From Epinephelus fuscoguttatus (lineage: Eukaryota; Chordata; Actinopteri; Perciformes; Serranidae), in the NCBI RefSeq assembly GCF_011397635.1, contig NC_064770.1, forward strand, positions 19,809,707 through 19,873,706: DNA of 64,000 nucleotides. Direction: 5' to 3'. This document shows, piece after piece, positions 11,086 to 22,800 of the stretch. Positions within the stretch are counted from its first letter, which is position 1. Each line of letters opens with the position of its first letter. Below the pieces are notes generated by a model. The model was given only the letters and a program-made list of their open reading frames with translations, did not search any database and was not told the origin of the DNA. A program made the position numbers and the translations under genes.

Positions 11086-14000
11086 ATGGCGCTGCGCCCA
11101 CGTGCTTCCTCTCAGCCTGGAAAACTTTCTTTCTTCCAGAGTCCCAAGTTGGCCTCTGCCCTTCGACCGCGGGCCGTTTCTTCGCGCTCGGGCTCCATGC
11201 TGGAAGAGGAGCTGTCTTGTCCTGTCTGTTGTGAGATCTTCAAGGAGCCCGTGGTGCTCAAGTGCAGCCACAGCTTCTGCCGAGACTGCCTGCAGCAGTT
11301 CTGGAACAAGAAGAAGGCCAGGCGCGAGTGTCCCGTGTGCAGGAGGAAGTGCTCCCTGACAGAGCCCACGGTCAGCCTGGCGCTGAAGAACGTGGCCGAC
11401 ACCTTCCTAAGGGAGCAGAATCGCAGGGCGGCCATAGCTGGAACAGGGGAAGGGGCCGACGGGACAGGAGGGCAAGACGGGATAGGGATAGTGGAGGTGG
11501 AGTGCGCCACACATGGGGAAGTTCTCAAGCTCTTCTGTCTGGATGACTTTGAAGTCCTCTGCTGTATATGTCACACCTCTAAGAAGCACCAGGGACACCG
11601 AGTCTGCCCCATAGATGAGGCAGCTCAGGACCTTAAGGTAATGTGTTCTTGCTTTGTCTGTTATGCTTTTAAACACTCATGTCTTCAATCATTGTTAGAA
11701 ATTCACTGAAGGGTTTAATCCATTTGTAAACCAAATTCCACACCACTGCAGTGAAATTAAGCAAAGTAGTTACATCTGACCTCCCTTCTGTGCAAAGTCA
11801 GAAACATCAGAAACATTTTAGTCTGTGTCAAACTGATCATTTTCAGCTCCCAAATGTAATTACCCACTACATTTTGTCTGACATTCTGGCACTTTCTCTA
11901 CCCTCACCGTGTAGGCAGAGCTGAGGAATGATGTGATTCCTCTGAAGAAGAACCTGCGTTGCCTGTATGAAGCCAAGCAGGAGTGTGATGACACAACTGT
12001 GCACATCAAGGTATCAATAAACACAGAGTTCCATGAAACAAGAAGGCACCAGCATGACCGCTGACATGCCTGTGACTGAAGTTGAGCCACCCACTGTTAG
12101 TGTGTAAACATGTCAGTCAAGGTGTTGGAAGAGCCAACCAGTTTGTTTTTAGGGTACAAGTTATCAAGCTGAGTCTAAGTGTTGTTTGGGCTGAACAGTC
12201 AGAGCTACAGGATGTGCTTTTTACTATTTATTTCAAAAACAAGAACACAAAGTTGCAAATATGACACCTTTAGGAGGGGTTTTCGAATTTTGATTGTTTG
12301 CTAAACTCAGAACTAGAGGCCCTAAAATTAAGTATATTCACCTGCCTGAAAAAATGTTGGCATTGTACATTTCTCCAAACCACAGATGTGTTACATATGA
12401 ATGTTATTATATTGCAGACATTTTAAAACTTTACATTTCTTTATATTTTAACAATTCTGTGGTTAACATGGTTAGGTTTAGGTACAAAAATCACTTGCTT
12501 ATGGTTAGGAAAAAATTATGTTTTTGCTTAAAATGCCCACTTTTAGTGGCAATATCTTGGCAAAAAAAACAAAGAGATGTATTGGTAAAAACAACTGCTT
12601 GCACTTACAGTTTATATCCATGTCTATGAAAACATGGGTGCGTCACACACATTTTCTCCTCGGCAACACAGAAGATCTTTACAATGAGCATGGTTTCAAG
12701 ACGGACACCCAAGATTGATGTATCTGACCAAATGTCTCCCCGTCTGTTCCTGAGATGACACCGAGTAATGGCCATAAGTGTTTGCAGAACAGTGTCACAT
12801 CGAAGTTGACCTTTTGGATAAAAACATGTCATCACTTTATTATTATATCCTATTAGAAATTTTGCTATAATTAGCATATGAATTATTTATTTATGGCGGA
12901 AAACATGTTTTGTCAGGTCACCGTGACCTTTACCTTTGAGTGAAGTGGGTGTTTGTGCCAAATTTTAGAAAACTTCCTTAGACAATCTTTATATATTTCA
13001 TTAACAGGAATGAGATGGACATGAGGTTACAGTGACCTTGACCTCTGACCACCAAATTTTAATCAGGTCATTGCTAAGTCCAAGTGAACATTTGTGCCAA
13101 ATTTGAAGAAATTCCCTAAGGGTGTTCTTAAGGTATCGCGTTCACAAGAATGAGATGGATGCAAGATCCACAGTGACCTTTGCCCACCAAAACCTTATAA
13201 GTTCATTGTTTTGTCCAAGTGGATGTTGGTGCCAAATTTGAAGAAATTTCCCCAAGAGAGAGATATTGCTTTCTCAAGAATGGGATGGATAAATGGACAA
13301 CCCAAGAACTTAGTACCTACAGCTATCGCCAATGTGAAGGCATAAAAACAACTGTTTTTTGTGACACTATTCTCCTGAGACCTGAACTTTTGTTTGGTAT
13401 GCATTTTTAAATTCTCCTAGCTATTTGGGATCAGTAGTACCCGAAATGTATAAAAAACTAGACATTATCAAAGACAGTTAAGTCCCATTGTCCTCAAATT
13501 AAACTATGATAAAGTCCCAATGTCTCCAAACAAGTACTTCCTAATTAACAGTGTCTTAGCATTACTGTTGCTAAAATTAGTCAAATTTGTTGCCAGACTG
13601 ACTTTGCAGAGATGGCTGCCATATTGTTTTTACACAGATTCATGTATTGTACCCTTCCTACCACTGGATGGCACATAAAAGTGCCCATGAATGTTTTCAG
13701 CAGTCTGCAGTGGTCTGTCAGAAATGTACAATGCCAACATTTTCTTCTGGTAACTGAACTGAGGAATACTGTGACAAAATGAGGGAGAAGTGATAAAATC
13801 AAACAGGTTTTATCATAGTGATGCTTTTAGAGATAACAAATGCAGGGAAATGGAAACTGCAGGGTTATAGAAGGATATTATAGTGATTTTCTTTTTGTTT
13901 TACGGCCTTAGACAACATTTAATGTGCAAAATATTAAAGACTCGTTTTTTAAGATGTACACAGGTGTGTTAAATCTAAGTAATGGTAATATTCCTCAGAG

Positions 14001-16627
14001 ACAGAGGCCAATATATAAGTAGAATATAACAACAGACTACAACTCAGCATCAGTCACATTATTGTGCACTCACTGTATTTTCATGTTAAGCCTTATTTCC
14101 ATGTTTGCCAGAACCAGACTCAGGCCACAGAAAAGCAGATCAAAGAGGAGTTTGAGCAGCTGCGGGAGTTTCTGCAGAGGGAAGAGACAGCTCGACTGGC
14201 TGCCCTGCGGCAGGAGGATGAGGAGAAGAAAGAGCTGGTGAAGAAAAAGTCAGAGAGCATCACCAGAGGTATCCTCACCTTCTCTCACGCCGTTATTGCC
14301 ATTGAGAATGAGATTGCTTCTAGCGATGCTCTCTTCCTGAAGGTAAGTGTTTATACCTTTTTTCTCTGAATTCATTTGACCATGCTTACAGTCTGTAAAA
14401 TTCTCTTTCTCTTTTGGCTTCAGAATTACGCCAACACAAAGAAAAGGTAACAGTTTTTTAATGTTCTGCATCTGTTCTGTGTACCAGATTGTTTTATGTT
14501 GGTAGGCTGATGTGTGTGATTCTCTTCTCACAGAGCACAGATCCCACCGAACAATCCAGAAAAAGTGTCAGGTGCTCTTATAAATGTGGCCGAGCACATC
14601 GGTTCCCTCAAGTACCATGTGTGGGAGAAGATGGTGGAGCTGGTCCAGTACAGTAAGCGCTTACTTGACTCTGTGTGTGATGTTTGGAAACATGTCAAAT
14701 ATACTTTTGTGATTCAAGTCAGCGTAGTTCTTTGTAACAGGTGTTAAACATGCAGCAACCTCTGGGGTTGAAGAATGAAATCATGTCAAGTACCAAAACC
14801 CACAGTTCCTCATATGGCCACTTGAGGCAGGCTTCAAAAGCAAATCAATCCCCTTAGAGCCACATGTTAAAATGCCCAACTTTATAGCAAAAATAAAAAG
14901 TGTTTACAGCCTGATACAAAAAAATGGGTTTTAGTCACTACAGCTAATTTATCTGTTCATGACAACTGCACAGGAGGTGAATTTTTATATAACTGTAACT
15001 AACAAAAAAAATTCTAGAGACGTTGCACAGTCTAGCATGTACTAAACAATAAAAAAATAAAAGCAAGCTATAATAAATAGACAAGCTGAATTGCAGAATT
15101 TACATTATTGCACATATCAAGTGTAGATATTGCTGGGAGCAGTGTTGGTTGTATAGTCTGACAACAGCAGGAAGGACCTGAGGTATTTCTCCCTCATTTA
15201 TCACTGGTGTAGCAGCCGGTCACTGAAGGAGCTGTGTCCTCCGTGGGGTGGGGCATGTTGTCCAGAAGGGATGATAGCTTGGCCATCATTCTCCTTTCTG
15301 CCACCACGTCCACTGGTTCAAGGGAGCATCTCAGGACAGAGCTGGCCTTCTTTATCAGTTTGTTGGGTCTCTTCCTGTCAGCTGTTGAGATGCTGCTGCC
15401 CCAGCAGACCACTCCATAGAAAATGACTGATGCCACCACGGTCAGAAAAGGTCCTCAGGAGTTGGATGAAAAGGTTCATTAAGCGCAGCTCAGACCAGAG
15501 ATTTGCGATGAGACAAGTTGAACAGATAACTACCTGCAATGCACTGTTGTGCAATGTTCTAAAAACCTGCTGGGTCACACCAATGCAACTACATGAGATA
15601 GTGTATCATCTCTATGCAACAACTCTCTGTACTTCCAGCTTTTTAGGCCTATTTTGTGGCTGAATATAATTTGTAGCTTCTTAAAATATGAATGAGGACA
15701 GTGATAGTGAGATACTGGCTACAGCTGCATTTCTAGTAGTGACGAAATGGCAAAAAAACATTAACAAAATGAGCATCAGATGGACTGTATTCACGATAAA
15801 TATGCCATCATAATATGAATCACCAATGCCGGTCAGTTAGTCATTGAGAATGAGTGTGTGTGAGTGAGCAGGGCATAAGCACATACAGCGAGCAGTAGAA
15901 CTGACCCACCCTGATTGTGGCTGGAACCTTGGCCCTTCAGCAATAATCCTTTTGGAACCTTTATTCCTTACAGTAGACATGTCAGTAAAATGTGTTGTAC
16001 TTTAATAAAGGTGTGTGTGTTGAATTTTAAGAGGAATTAATTCCCTTTTTTTGTCTTTCCCTCTCAGCTCCCATCACCCTTGACCCCAACACTGCCTACT
16101 CCTGGTTGTCCCTCTCCACCGACCTGACCCGTGTCGCCAACAGCGGATGCCTCCAGAAGCTCCCAGACAATCCAGAACGTTTTGGCCACTTTGTGTTCAT
16201 ACTTGGCTCAGAGGGCTTTACATCAGGCCGCCACGCCTGGGAGGTAGAGGTGGGCGACAAGGCGGACTGGATGCTTGGGGTGGTCAAGGAGTCCATTGAT
16301 AGGAAAGGCCGCATATCAGGCTGCCCTGAGGGTGGGTTTTGGATGATCTCGCACTATGAGGGTGAGTACTCGGCCATGACTAGGCCCAGCATCCCGCTGC
16401 ATCCGCAGGGAGAGCTGACCCGAGTCAGGGTGCAGCTGGACTACGACTCTGGGGAGGTAACCTTTTCCAACCCCATCAGCATGACGCCCATTTACACCTT
16501 TAATGATGTCTTCACTGAGACGATGTATCCCTTCTTCTGCCCTGGAGCCAACATCAATGGGAATAACCCCAACCCACTTAAGATCTGTCCTGCAAAGGTG
16601 GCTGTGTGGAACAGTGCCACATGGTGA
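11086..16627 (+). CDS. TRIM-family E3 ubiquitin ligase (RING, B-box, coiled coil, PRY-SPRY), complete
   Basis: Exons 11086-11637, 11915-12010, 14112-14342, 14424-14446, 14534-14652 and 16068-16627 join in phase to 526 residues. The RING is C3HC4 with ligands C45, C48, C60, H62, C65, C68, C82 and C85. The B-box 2 lies around C140, H143, C151, D154, C160, H168 and H171. Residues 185-340 are charged and helical, as expected for the coiled coil. The last exon encodes PRY-SPRY (B30.2) with LDPNTAYSWLSLS and WEVEVGDKADWMLGV. The 96/231/23-nt middle-exon pattern and single SPRY exon are typical of class IV TRIMs (A33/TRIM35/TRIM39-like in fish). Known members act as E3 ligases in immune signalling; the substrate here is unknown. 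The first ATG has a strong Kozak context (CCGCCATGG) but a TATA box lies just upstream, so Met38 (11197) is an alternative start. The gene is convergent with SDR1, with 181 bp between stops. Confidence 0.93.
12290..12530. repeat. Dispersed repeat in TRIM intron 2
   Basis: Segments such as TTGGCATTGTACATTTCT with a following ACCACAGAT reappear near 44210-44240, and the GGTTAGGTTTAGG stretch is the reverse orientation of sequences near 29800, 37450 and 45700. It is an unclassified interspersed fish repeat. Confidence 0.5.
12895..13330 (+). repeat. Tandem repeat of about 120-130 bp with TGACCT half-sites
   Basis: Three degenerate units share TTTGTGCCAAATTTGAAGAA, CAAGAATGAGATGGA and CAGTGACCTTGACC. 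This type of repeat is common in fish genomes. Each unit carries TGACCT-like motifs, the complement of the AGGTCA nuclear-receptor half-site. It lies in TRIM intron 2 and has no coding potential. Confidence 0.65.
13480..13800. repeat. Dispersed repeat family F, copy 1
   Basis: Blocks such as AGTCCCAATGTC, GCAGAGATGGCTGCCAT and CTTCCTACCACTGGATGGCA recur in the same order at about 55790-56170 inside the KCNT gene. The two copies are diverged and non-coding. The class is unknown; it may be a MITE. Confidence 0.65.
15125..15490 (-). mobile_element. LINE reverse-transcriptase fragment (CR1/L2/Rex1 type)
   Basis: The minus strand encodes VASVIFYGVVCWGSSIS, then DRKRPNKLIKKASSVL and later ERRMMAKLSSLLDN, the C-terminal RT-proximal region typical of fish CR1/L2-clade LINEs. 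It is a short, decayed piece inside TRIM intron 5. Confidence 0.8.
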
Positions 16628-16808
16628 TTTAAAAACACCTTATAAAGGACATATTGAAAATTTAAGAAATTACAGAAGTGTGTATCAAATCATTTAAGAG
16701 CGTGTTTGTGTGTAAAATGAGATACAAGCAACATAATTGAAACTAACGGTTTATTTCACATGGGTTCATTTAGTGATTGACATCATTTTATGAAGCAGTT
16801 GTTTAAAA
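16628..16808. promoter_or_regulatory. Convergent 3' ends of TRIM (+) and SDR1 (-)
   Basis: Only 181 bp separate the two stop codons. AATAAA on the minus strand at 16750-16755 is the SDR1 polyadenylation signal. It is conserved in the other copies at 32911-32916 and 39180-39185. No equally clear plus-strand signal is present, so the TRIM 3' UTR may run into SDR1. Confidence 0.65.
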
Positions 16809-19800
16809 CTACCAGGGGACAGTATCGCCCTTGTAATCCAGGAAGGCTCCGTTCTTCTTCTCAGTCAGGGAGGCCATCACACTAAGCATCCCCTGCACAC
16901 TCTCCGGAGCATCAATCTCCCCCTGGTGGTCAGAAACACACAGTGTACATGAAGGCTGGCAAAGGAGGTCAATTCTCCTCACTCTTAGTTAAGAGTCTAA
17001 TGTTTCTACCAACAGACCAGTTGTAGACTTGACAGCATTTTTGAATGTCTACAGAAGCTCAGAGAGACAAGTGTGGAAAAAAAAATTTAATAATGGTGAT
17101 CCATTTTCTAAGTCTGATCTAAATGGTTTTCTCTCTCATTCAAGCAGATCCTTTGGTCTCTAATGATTGGCTAGGGAAAATCGAATCCCCTCTCCCACAG
17201 AAATCAGTTAAAATGGACGCAATATCACACTGATGGGAAGGGAGTGAAACAAGTTGACAATTCTGTCTGATACCAGGCAATTTAAGTTTTCCTTTTGGCT
17301 AAAGAAGCCAATGCTAATGGCAGATTAGCGGCAATTAAAATACATTTCCTCATCACATTGTTATTACCTAATTATATTACATACTGTAAATACATGTCTC
17401 TGCAAAATAATACAACTAGGCTTGCAAAATGCTGATACATAGCTACACCTGGATTCTCCTCTAATACCCCTTATTTCACCTTAGCGTTATGCTAATGATA
17501 TGGAGAGCTCTACCTTGCAGTTTGATGGGATTTGTTCCTTAAATTAGTGATCTAACTTCTGCCAGCCGAGCAGCTCACTTCAGCTTTAGCACTCTGCTAA
17601 CTTGAATGTAGATTAAAATGGTATACTGGTACATATTAACTGATTTGTTAACATTTCTTTCTTAATTTAAGTTAATGGGACAAAGTCATTTGGGCCCCAT
17701 GGCATCACGTGATGGACCTGGAAATTGTAATTCCACTGGGGGCTTGGTCTGAATCTGTAGCCCCTTTTACAAAGAGATCACACTATAGAGCCGCTACAAA
17801 GTTGCTTATTCATGCTGCCTTTGTGTATTTACTCAGCACCAAAGAGGGTGGCTTAGTGTGCATTTTAGGTAACATGCTGGCATGGACAAATCAATAGAGG
17901 CATGACAGGTGAGACATGTACGATAACAGTGTTGGTCTCTAATGTAGTGCATTGGCAGTGCTTTCCAAACAATGACAATGGCATAAAATGGCTATACCAA
18001 TCATTTACCATCCCTGTTATATGGCAGCTGGTCTTGTCCTCTACTCAGAGCGTAAGGAGTTCCAAGACCTCATTGTTTTCCTAATTTGCAGACATTTTCA
18101 TCTGCTGTTCTTTGAGTTAGTCGCTAACTGCTATCAGCTACTTTTTATATCCACTGCAGTGGCATAACACGTCACCAAAATGTCACACTCCTGCTGCCCA
18201 TGATTCCGTCCTGCCAGCTGTCCTGATACAGAAGTCATTTCAGCGCTGTTACTACTTCTCTTCCCAGGTCAGAGGCGAGACTGCGATTATACCTTTTATG
18301 CAGAACAGTGAGGCAGAGTAACAGCGTGAAACCCCTGCCTTAAGAAGCAGTGTAAAAGGGGCTTGTGTGACTGCAGTTTCAAGGGGGAAATGCTCATGGC
18401 CTTGACAGCTTATTTCAATCATGCTTGTAGCATATAAAAAACACCACAAGGACATTTTCACAAAATTAAAGTCTTGATTCTCATTGGAGGGCGTCTTTAA
18501 TAAAGTAAACTATGATTCAGAGTGGACTGGTTCCTCTACATTGTTTGATTGTTTCCCGTATATGAAATCTGCTGACTCACATCCTTTCCACCCATGTCGG
18601 TGCGCACCCAGCCAGGGTGCAGCAGAGAAAACAGGATCTCATCCTTCTGCAGCTCCTCTGCAGCACACAGTGTCAGCATGTTCAAACTTGCCTGAGAGGA
18701 GAAGAGAGAGAGGAAAAGTAATGGACAGACAGAGCAACTAGGTGATAGGTGATTGAACTTTTCCACTTAACAAATGTAAGATGAGACCTTCGAGTAGCAG
18801 GTCACAGTGTTATCAGGTTGTCACTCACCTTGCTGATGCGGTAGGCGACAGCAGGGAAACTAACGTATGAGTGTTTTACAAATTCCATTGAACCCAAAGT
18901 TGAGCTGATGTTGACGACGGCTGCTTTGCTGGTGGACATCCCTGACATCCCACTGGCCTTCGCTGCTGCACGAAGATGAGGCAGGAACTCCTAATGACAA
19001 CCACCAGAAAGAGAATCAACAAGAGGAAACTTTCATTGTACACCATTAAAGTTCTGTGTTTGTGGTTGTCCTGTTTCTCACTTTAAGGATGTACATAGGG
19101 CCCATGACGTTGGTGTTGAAGGAACTCTGCATGTCCTCGGTTGTAGTTTCCTGTAGGGTAGCTTTGGCGAGGATGCCTGCGTTGTTAATCAGCAGGTTCA
19201 GACCACCCGTCCCCACCAGAGAGCCCACCTGCTGGGCACACTGTTTAATGCTACAAAGGTCACTGGCGTCTGACAGAGAGAGAAAGAAAGTGGAACATCA
19301 GCGGTGGTCAGTAGCAGACAGTCAGATAAATATCAGAGCTCTGCACTGTTCATAGAGTCGAGGCCTGGACATGGAAACAGGATGAGAGAGCTTGTACCCA
19401 GACGGATGATGGAGATGATGTCAGGATGCTTCTTTGCCAGTGTTTGTAAGGCCTGTTAATATACAGAGAAGACATGTTTGTAATTCAGCAAAGAATCCCA
19501 CACACTGTTGATCACTTGTGCTCATTTTTATCAAGTGGTAGAGAGTTACCAAGTACATGTTAATTAACGTATTGTACAGTTTGAAGATACTTGCACTTTA
19601 CTTGGGTATTTCCTCTTTATACTTATGCTCCACTACATGTTGGAGGCAAATATTGTACTTTTTACTACATTGCAGATTTAGATTATCAATAGAAAATATA
19701 AATCAGGTAATGCATTATGATGCATATCATTATAGGTTAAACTACCAAGCACTATATAAAGTAGTTAAATCCCCCCTTTACCTGCTGCAACTTAAAATGA

Positions 19801-22800
19801 TGAAAACATTAATGCATCACTAGTCATAATCCAGTAACATATGTTTCTAAAATGGGCCATTCTACATAAGTAGAGTGTTTTACTGTTGGTAGATTAAATG
19901 TGTAGCCAGGGATTCTTGAGAAAGACTACTGATATTTGAACTCACCCAAAAAAATACACCCCTCCCATCAGCGCATGAGCATATGCCAGATTTACCTTAC
20001 CTCTCATTACCACTGCCTAAATGGCCTCTCTCCTGTCCTGTTTACTGATGTTAATCTTATCAGCCATTTCATTATTTAGTTTCAGACCCGTGTGACATGA
20101 CATTGTTAGTTTGACTACAATTTAGGGCATTCACAACTTTACTTAAAGATATACTATGCAGGATTTTCCTACAAAACAATGTAGACTCATACAGAAGTAA
20201 TCCCTCTTAATCAGTGGTGCTCCCAGATTTTATTTTATTTTTTTTTTTACAATGGTGGTCCAGTGAGGCCATTGAAAATCTTGAGGTGGAATTTCAGGAA
20301 TTTCATTATGCTGTTAAAGTCTAGTTGAAAACTATGCAGTATGAGAGTTGAGGCATTCATTTGAAAGAGCACATTGCCTGTAAGGACCAAGACACTTATG
20401 GGAACAAGCCTCCTCAAGTTGAAGGTAGGGATGCACAATATTGGATTTTTTGACGATATCTGATATGCAGACATGTAAAAACTCATTTGACTGATAACTG
20501 ATACCGATATCGATAAATCCCAGTTTAGTACGTCATCAAAATGAGAGAAAAAAAGTCATAGTATAGTATGTCGTCAAAATGTGATGAAAAAAGTCATAGT
20601 GTAGTATGTCGTCCAAAATCATGTAAAAAAAGTCATAGTATAATATGTTGTCCAAAATCACGTAAAAATGTCATAGTGTAGTATGTCGTCCAAAATAATT
20701 TATAAAAGTCATATTATAGTATGTTGTCCAAAATTCTGAAAAAAAGTTGTAGTATAGTATGTCGTCCAAAATAATTTACAAAAGACATGGTATAGTATGT
20801 CGTCCAAAATCATGAGAAAAAAGTCATAGTATAGTATGTCATCCAAAATGATGAAAAAAAGTCATAGTATAGTATGCCATCCAAAATCATGAAAAAAAAT
20901 TCATAGTATAGTATGTCGTCCAAAATCATGAAAAAAAAGTCATAGTGTAGTATGTTGTTCACAATCATGAAAAGAAGTTATAGTATAGTATGTCGTCCAA
21001 AATCATGAAAAAAAAGTTATAGTATAGTATGTTGTCCAAAATCATGAAAAAAGTCATAGTATAGTATGTTGACCCAAAACAGGAAAAAGTCATACTATAG
21101 TATGTCGTCCAAAATCACAAAATAAAACTCATAGTATAGTATGTCGTCCACAATCTTTTTTTTTTCTTGTTTTACTTTTTATTAGTTTTGTGTTAACAAG
21201 TACACATCATACATTCACAAAATAACTAAAACCAACACACCTCTAGGTGAGAGGGTTCTCTACACAGTTGATGTGGATTTAATTTGAATGTATATAATGG
21301 CTTGCTGTTCACAATCATGAAAAAAACTCATAGTATAGTGTGTCGTCCAAAATCATGAAAAAAACTCATAGTATAGTATGTTGTCCAAAGTCATGAAAAA
21401 AGGTCATAGTATAGTATGTCATCCAAAATCATGAAAAAAGTCATACTATAGTATGTCGTCCAAAATCACAAAATAAAACTCATAGTATAGTATGTCGTCC
21501 ACAATCTTTTTTTTTTTCTTGTTTTACTTTTTATTAGTTTTGTGTTAACAAGTACACATCATACATTCACAAAATAACTAAAACCAACACACCTCTAGGT
21601 GAGAGGGTTCTCTACACAGTTGATGTGGATTTAATTTGAATGTATATAATGGTTGCTGTTCACAATCATGAAAAAAACTCATAGTATAGTGTGTCGTCCA
21701 AAATCATGAAAAAAACTCATAGTATAGTATGTTGTCCAAAATCATGAAAAAAGGTCATAGTATGTTGTCCAAAATCATGAAAAAAGTCATAGTATAGTAT
21801 GTCGTCCAAAATCATGAAAAAAGTCATAGTATAGTATGTTGTCCAAAATCATGAAAAAAGGTCATAGTATAGTATGTCGTCCAAAATCATGAAAAAAGTC
21901 ATAGTATAGTATGTTGTCCAAAATCATGAAAAAAGTCCTAGTATAGTATGTTGTCCAAAATCATGAAAAAAGTCATAGTATAGTATGTTGTCCAAAATCA
22001 TGAAAAAAGGTCATAGTATGTTGTCCAAAATCATGAAAAAAGTCATAGTATAGTATGTCGTCCAAAATCATGAAAAAAGTCATAGTATGTCGTCCAAAAT
22101 CATGAAAAAAGTCATAGTATAGTATGTTGTCCAAAATCATGAAAAAAGGTCATAGTATGTTGTCCAAAATCATGAAAAAAGTCATAGTATAGTATGTCGT
22201 CCAAAATCATGAAAAAAGTCATAGTATGTTGTCCAAAATCATGAAAAAAGTCATAGTATAGTATGTTGTCCAAAATCATGAAAAAAGGTCATAGTATGTT
22301 GTCCAAAATCATGAAAAAAGTCATAGTATAGTATGTCGTCCAAAATCATGAAAAAAGTCATAGTATAGTATGTTGTCCAAAATCATGAAAAAAGGTCATA
22401 GTATGTTGTCCAAAATCATGAAAAAAGTCATAGTATAGTATGTCGTCCAAAATCATGAAAAAAGTCATAGTATAGTATGTTGTCCAAAATCATGAAAAAA
22501 GGTCATAGTATAGTATGTTGTCCAAAATCATGAAAAAAAGTCATAGTATGTTGTCCAAAATCATGAAAAAAGTCATAGTATAGTATGTCGTCCAAAATCA
22601 TGAAAAAAGTCCTAGTATAGTATGTTGTCCAAAATCATGAAAAAAGGTCATAGTATGTTGTCCAAAATCATGAAAAAAGTCATAGTATAGTATGTCGTCC
22701 AAAATCATGAAAAAAATTCATAGTATAGTATGTCGTCCAAAATCATGAAAAGCATCATAGTATGTCGTCCAAAATCATGAAAAAAAAGTCATAGTATAGT

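Noticed and set aside
11112-11528. 138-residue minus-strand frame opposite TRIM exon 1
   Set aside because: GC-rich antisense shadow of the RING/B-box exon, with no independent features.
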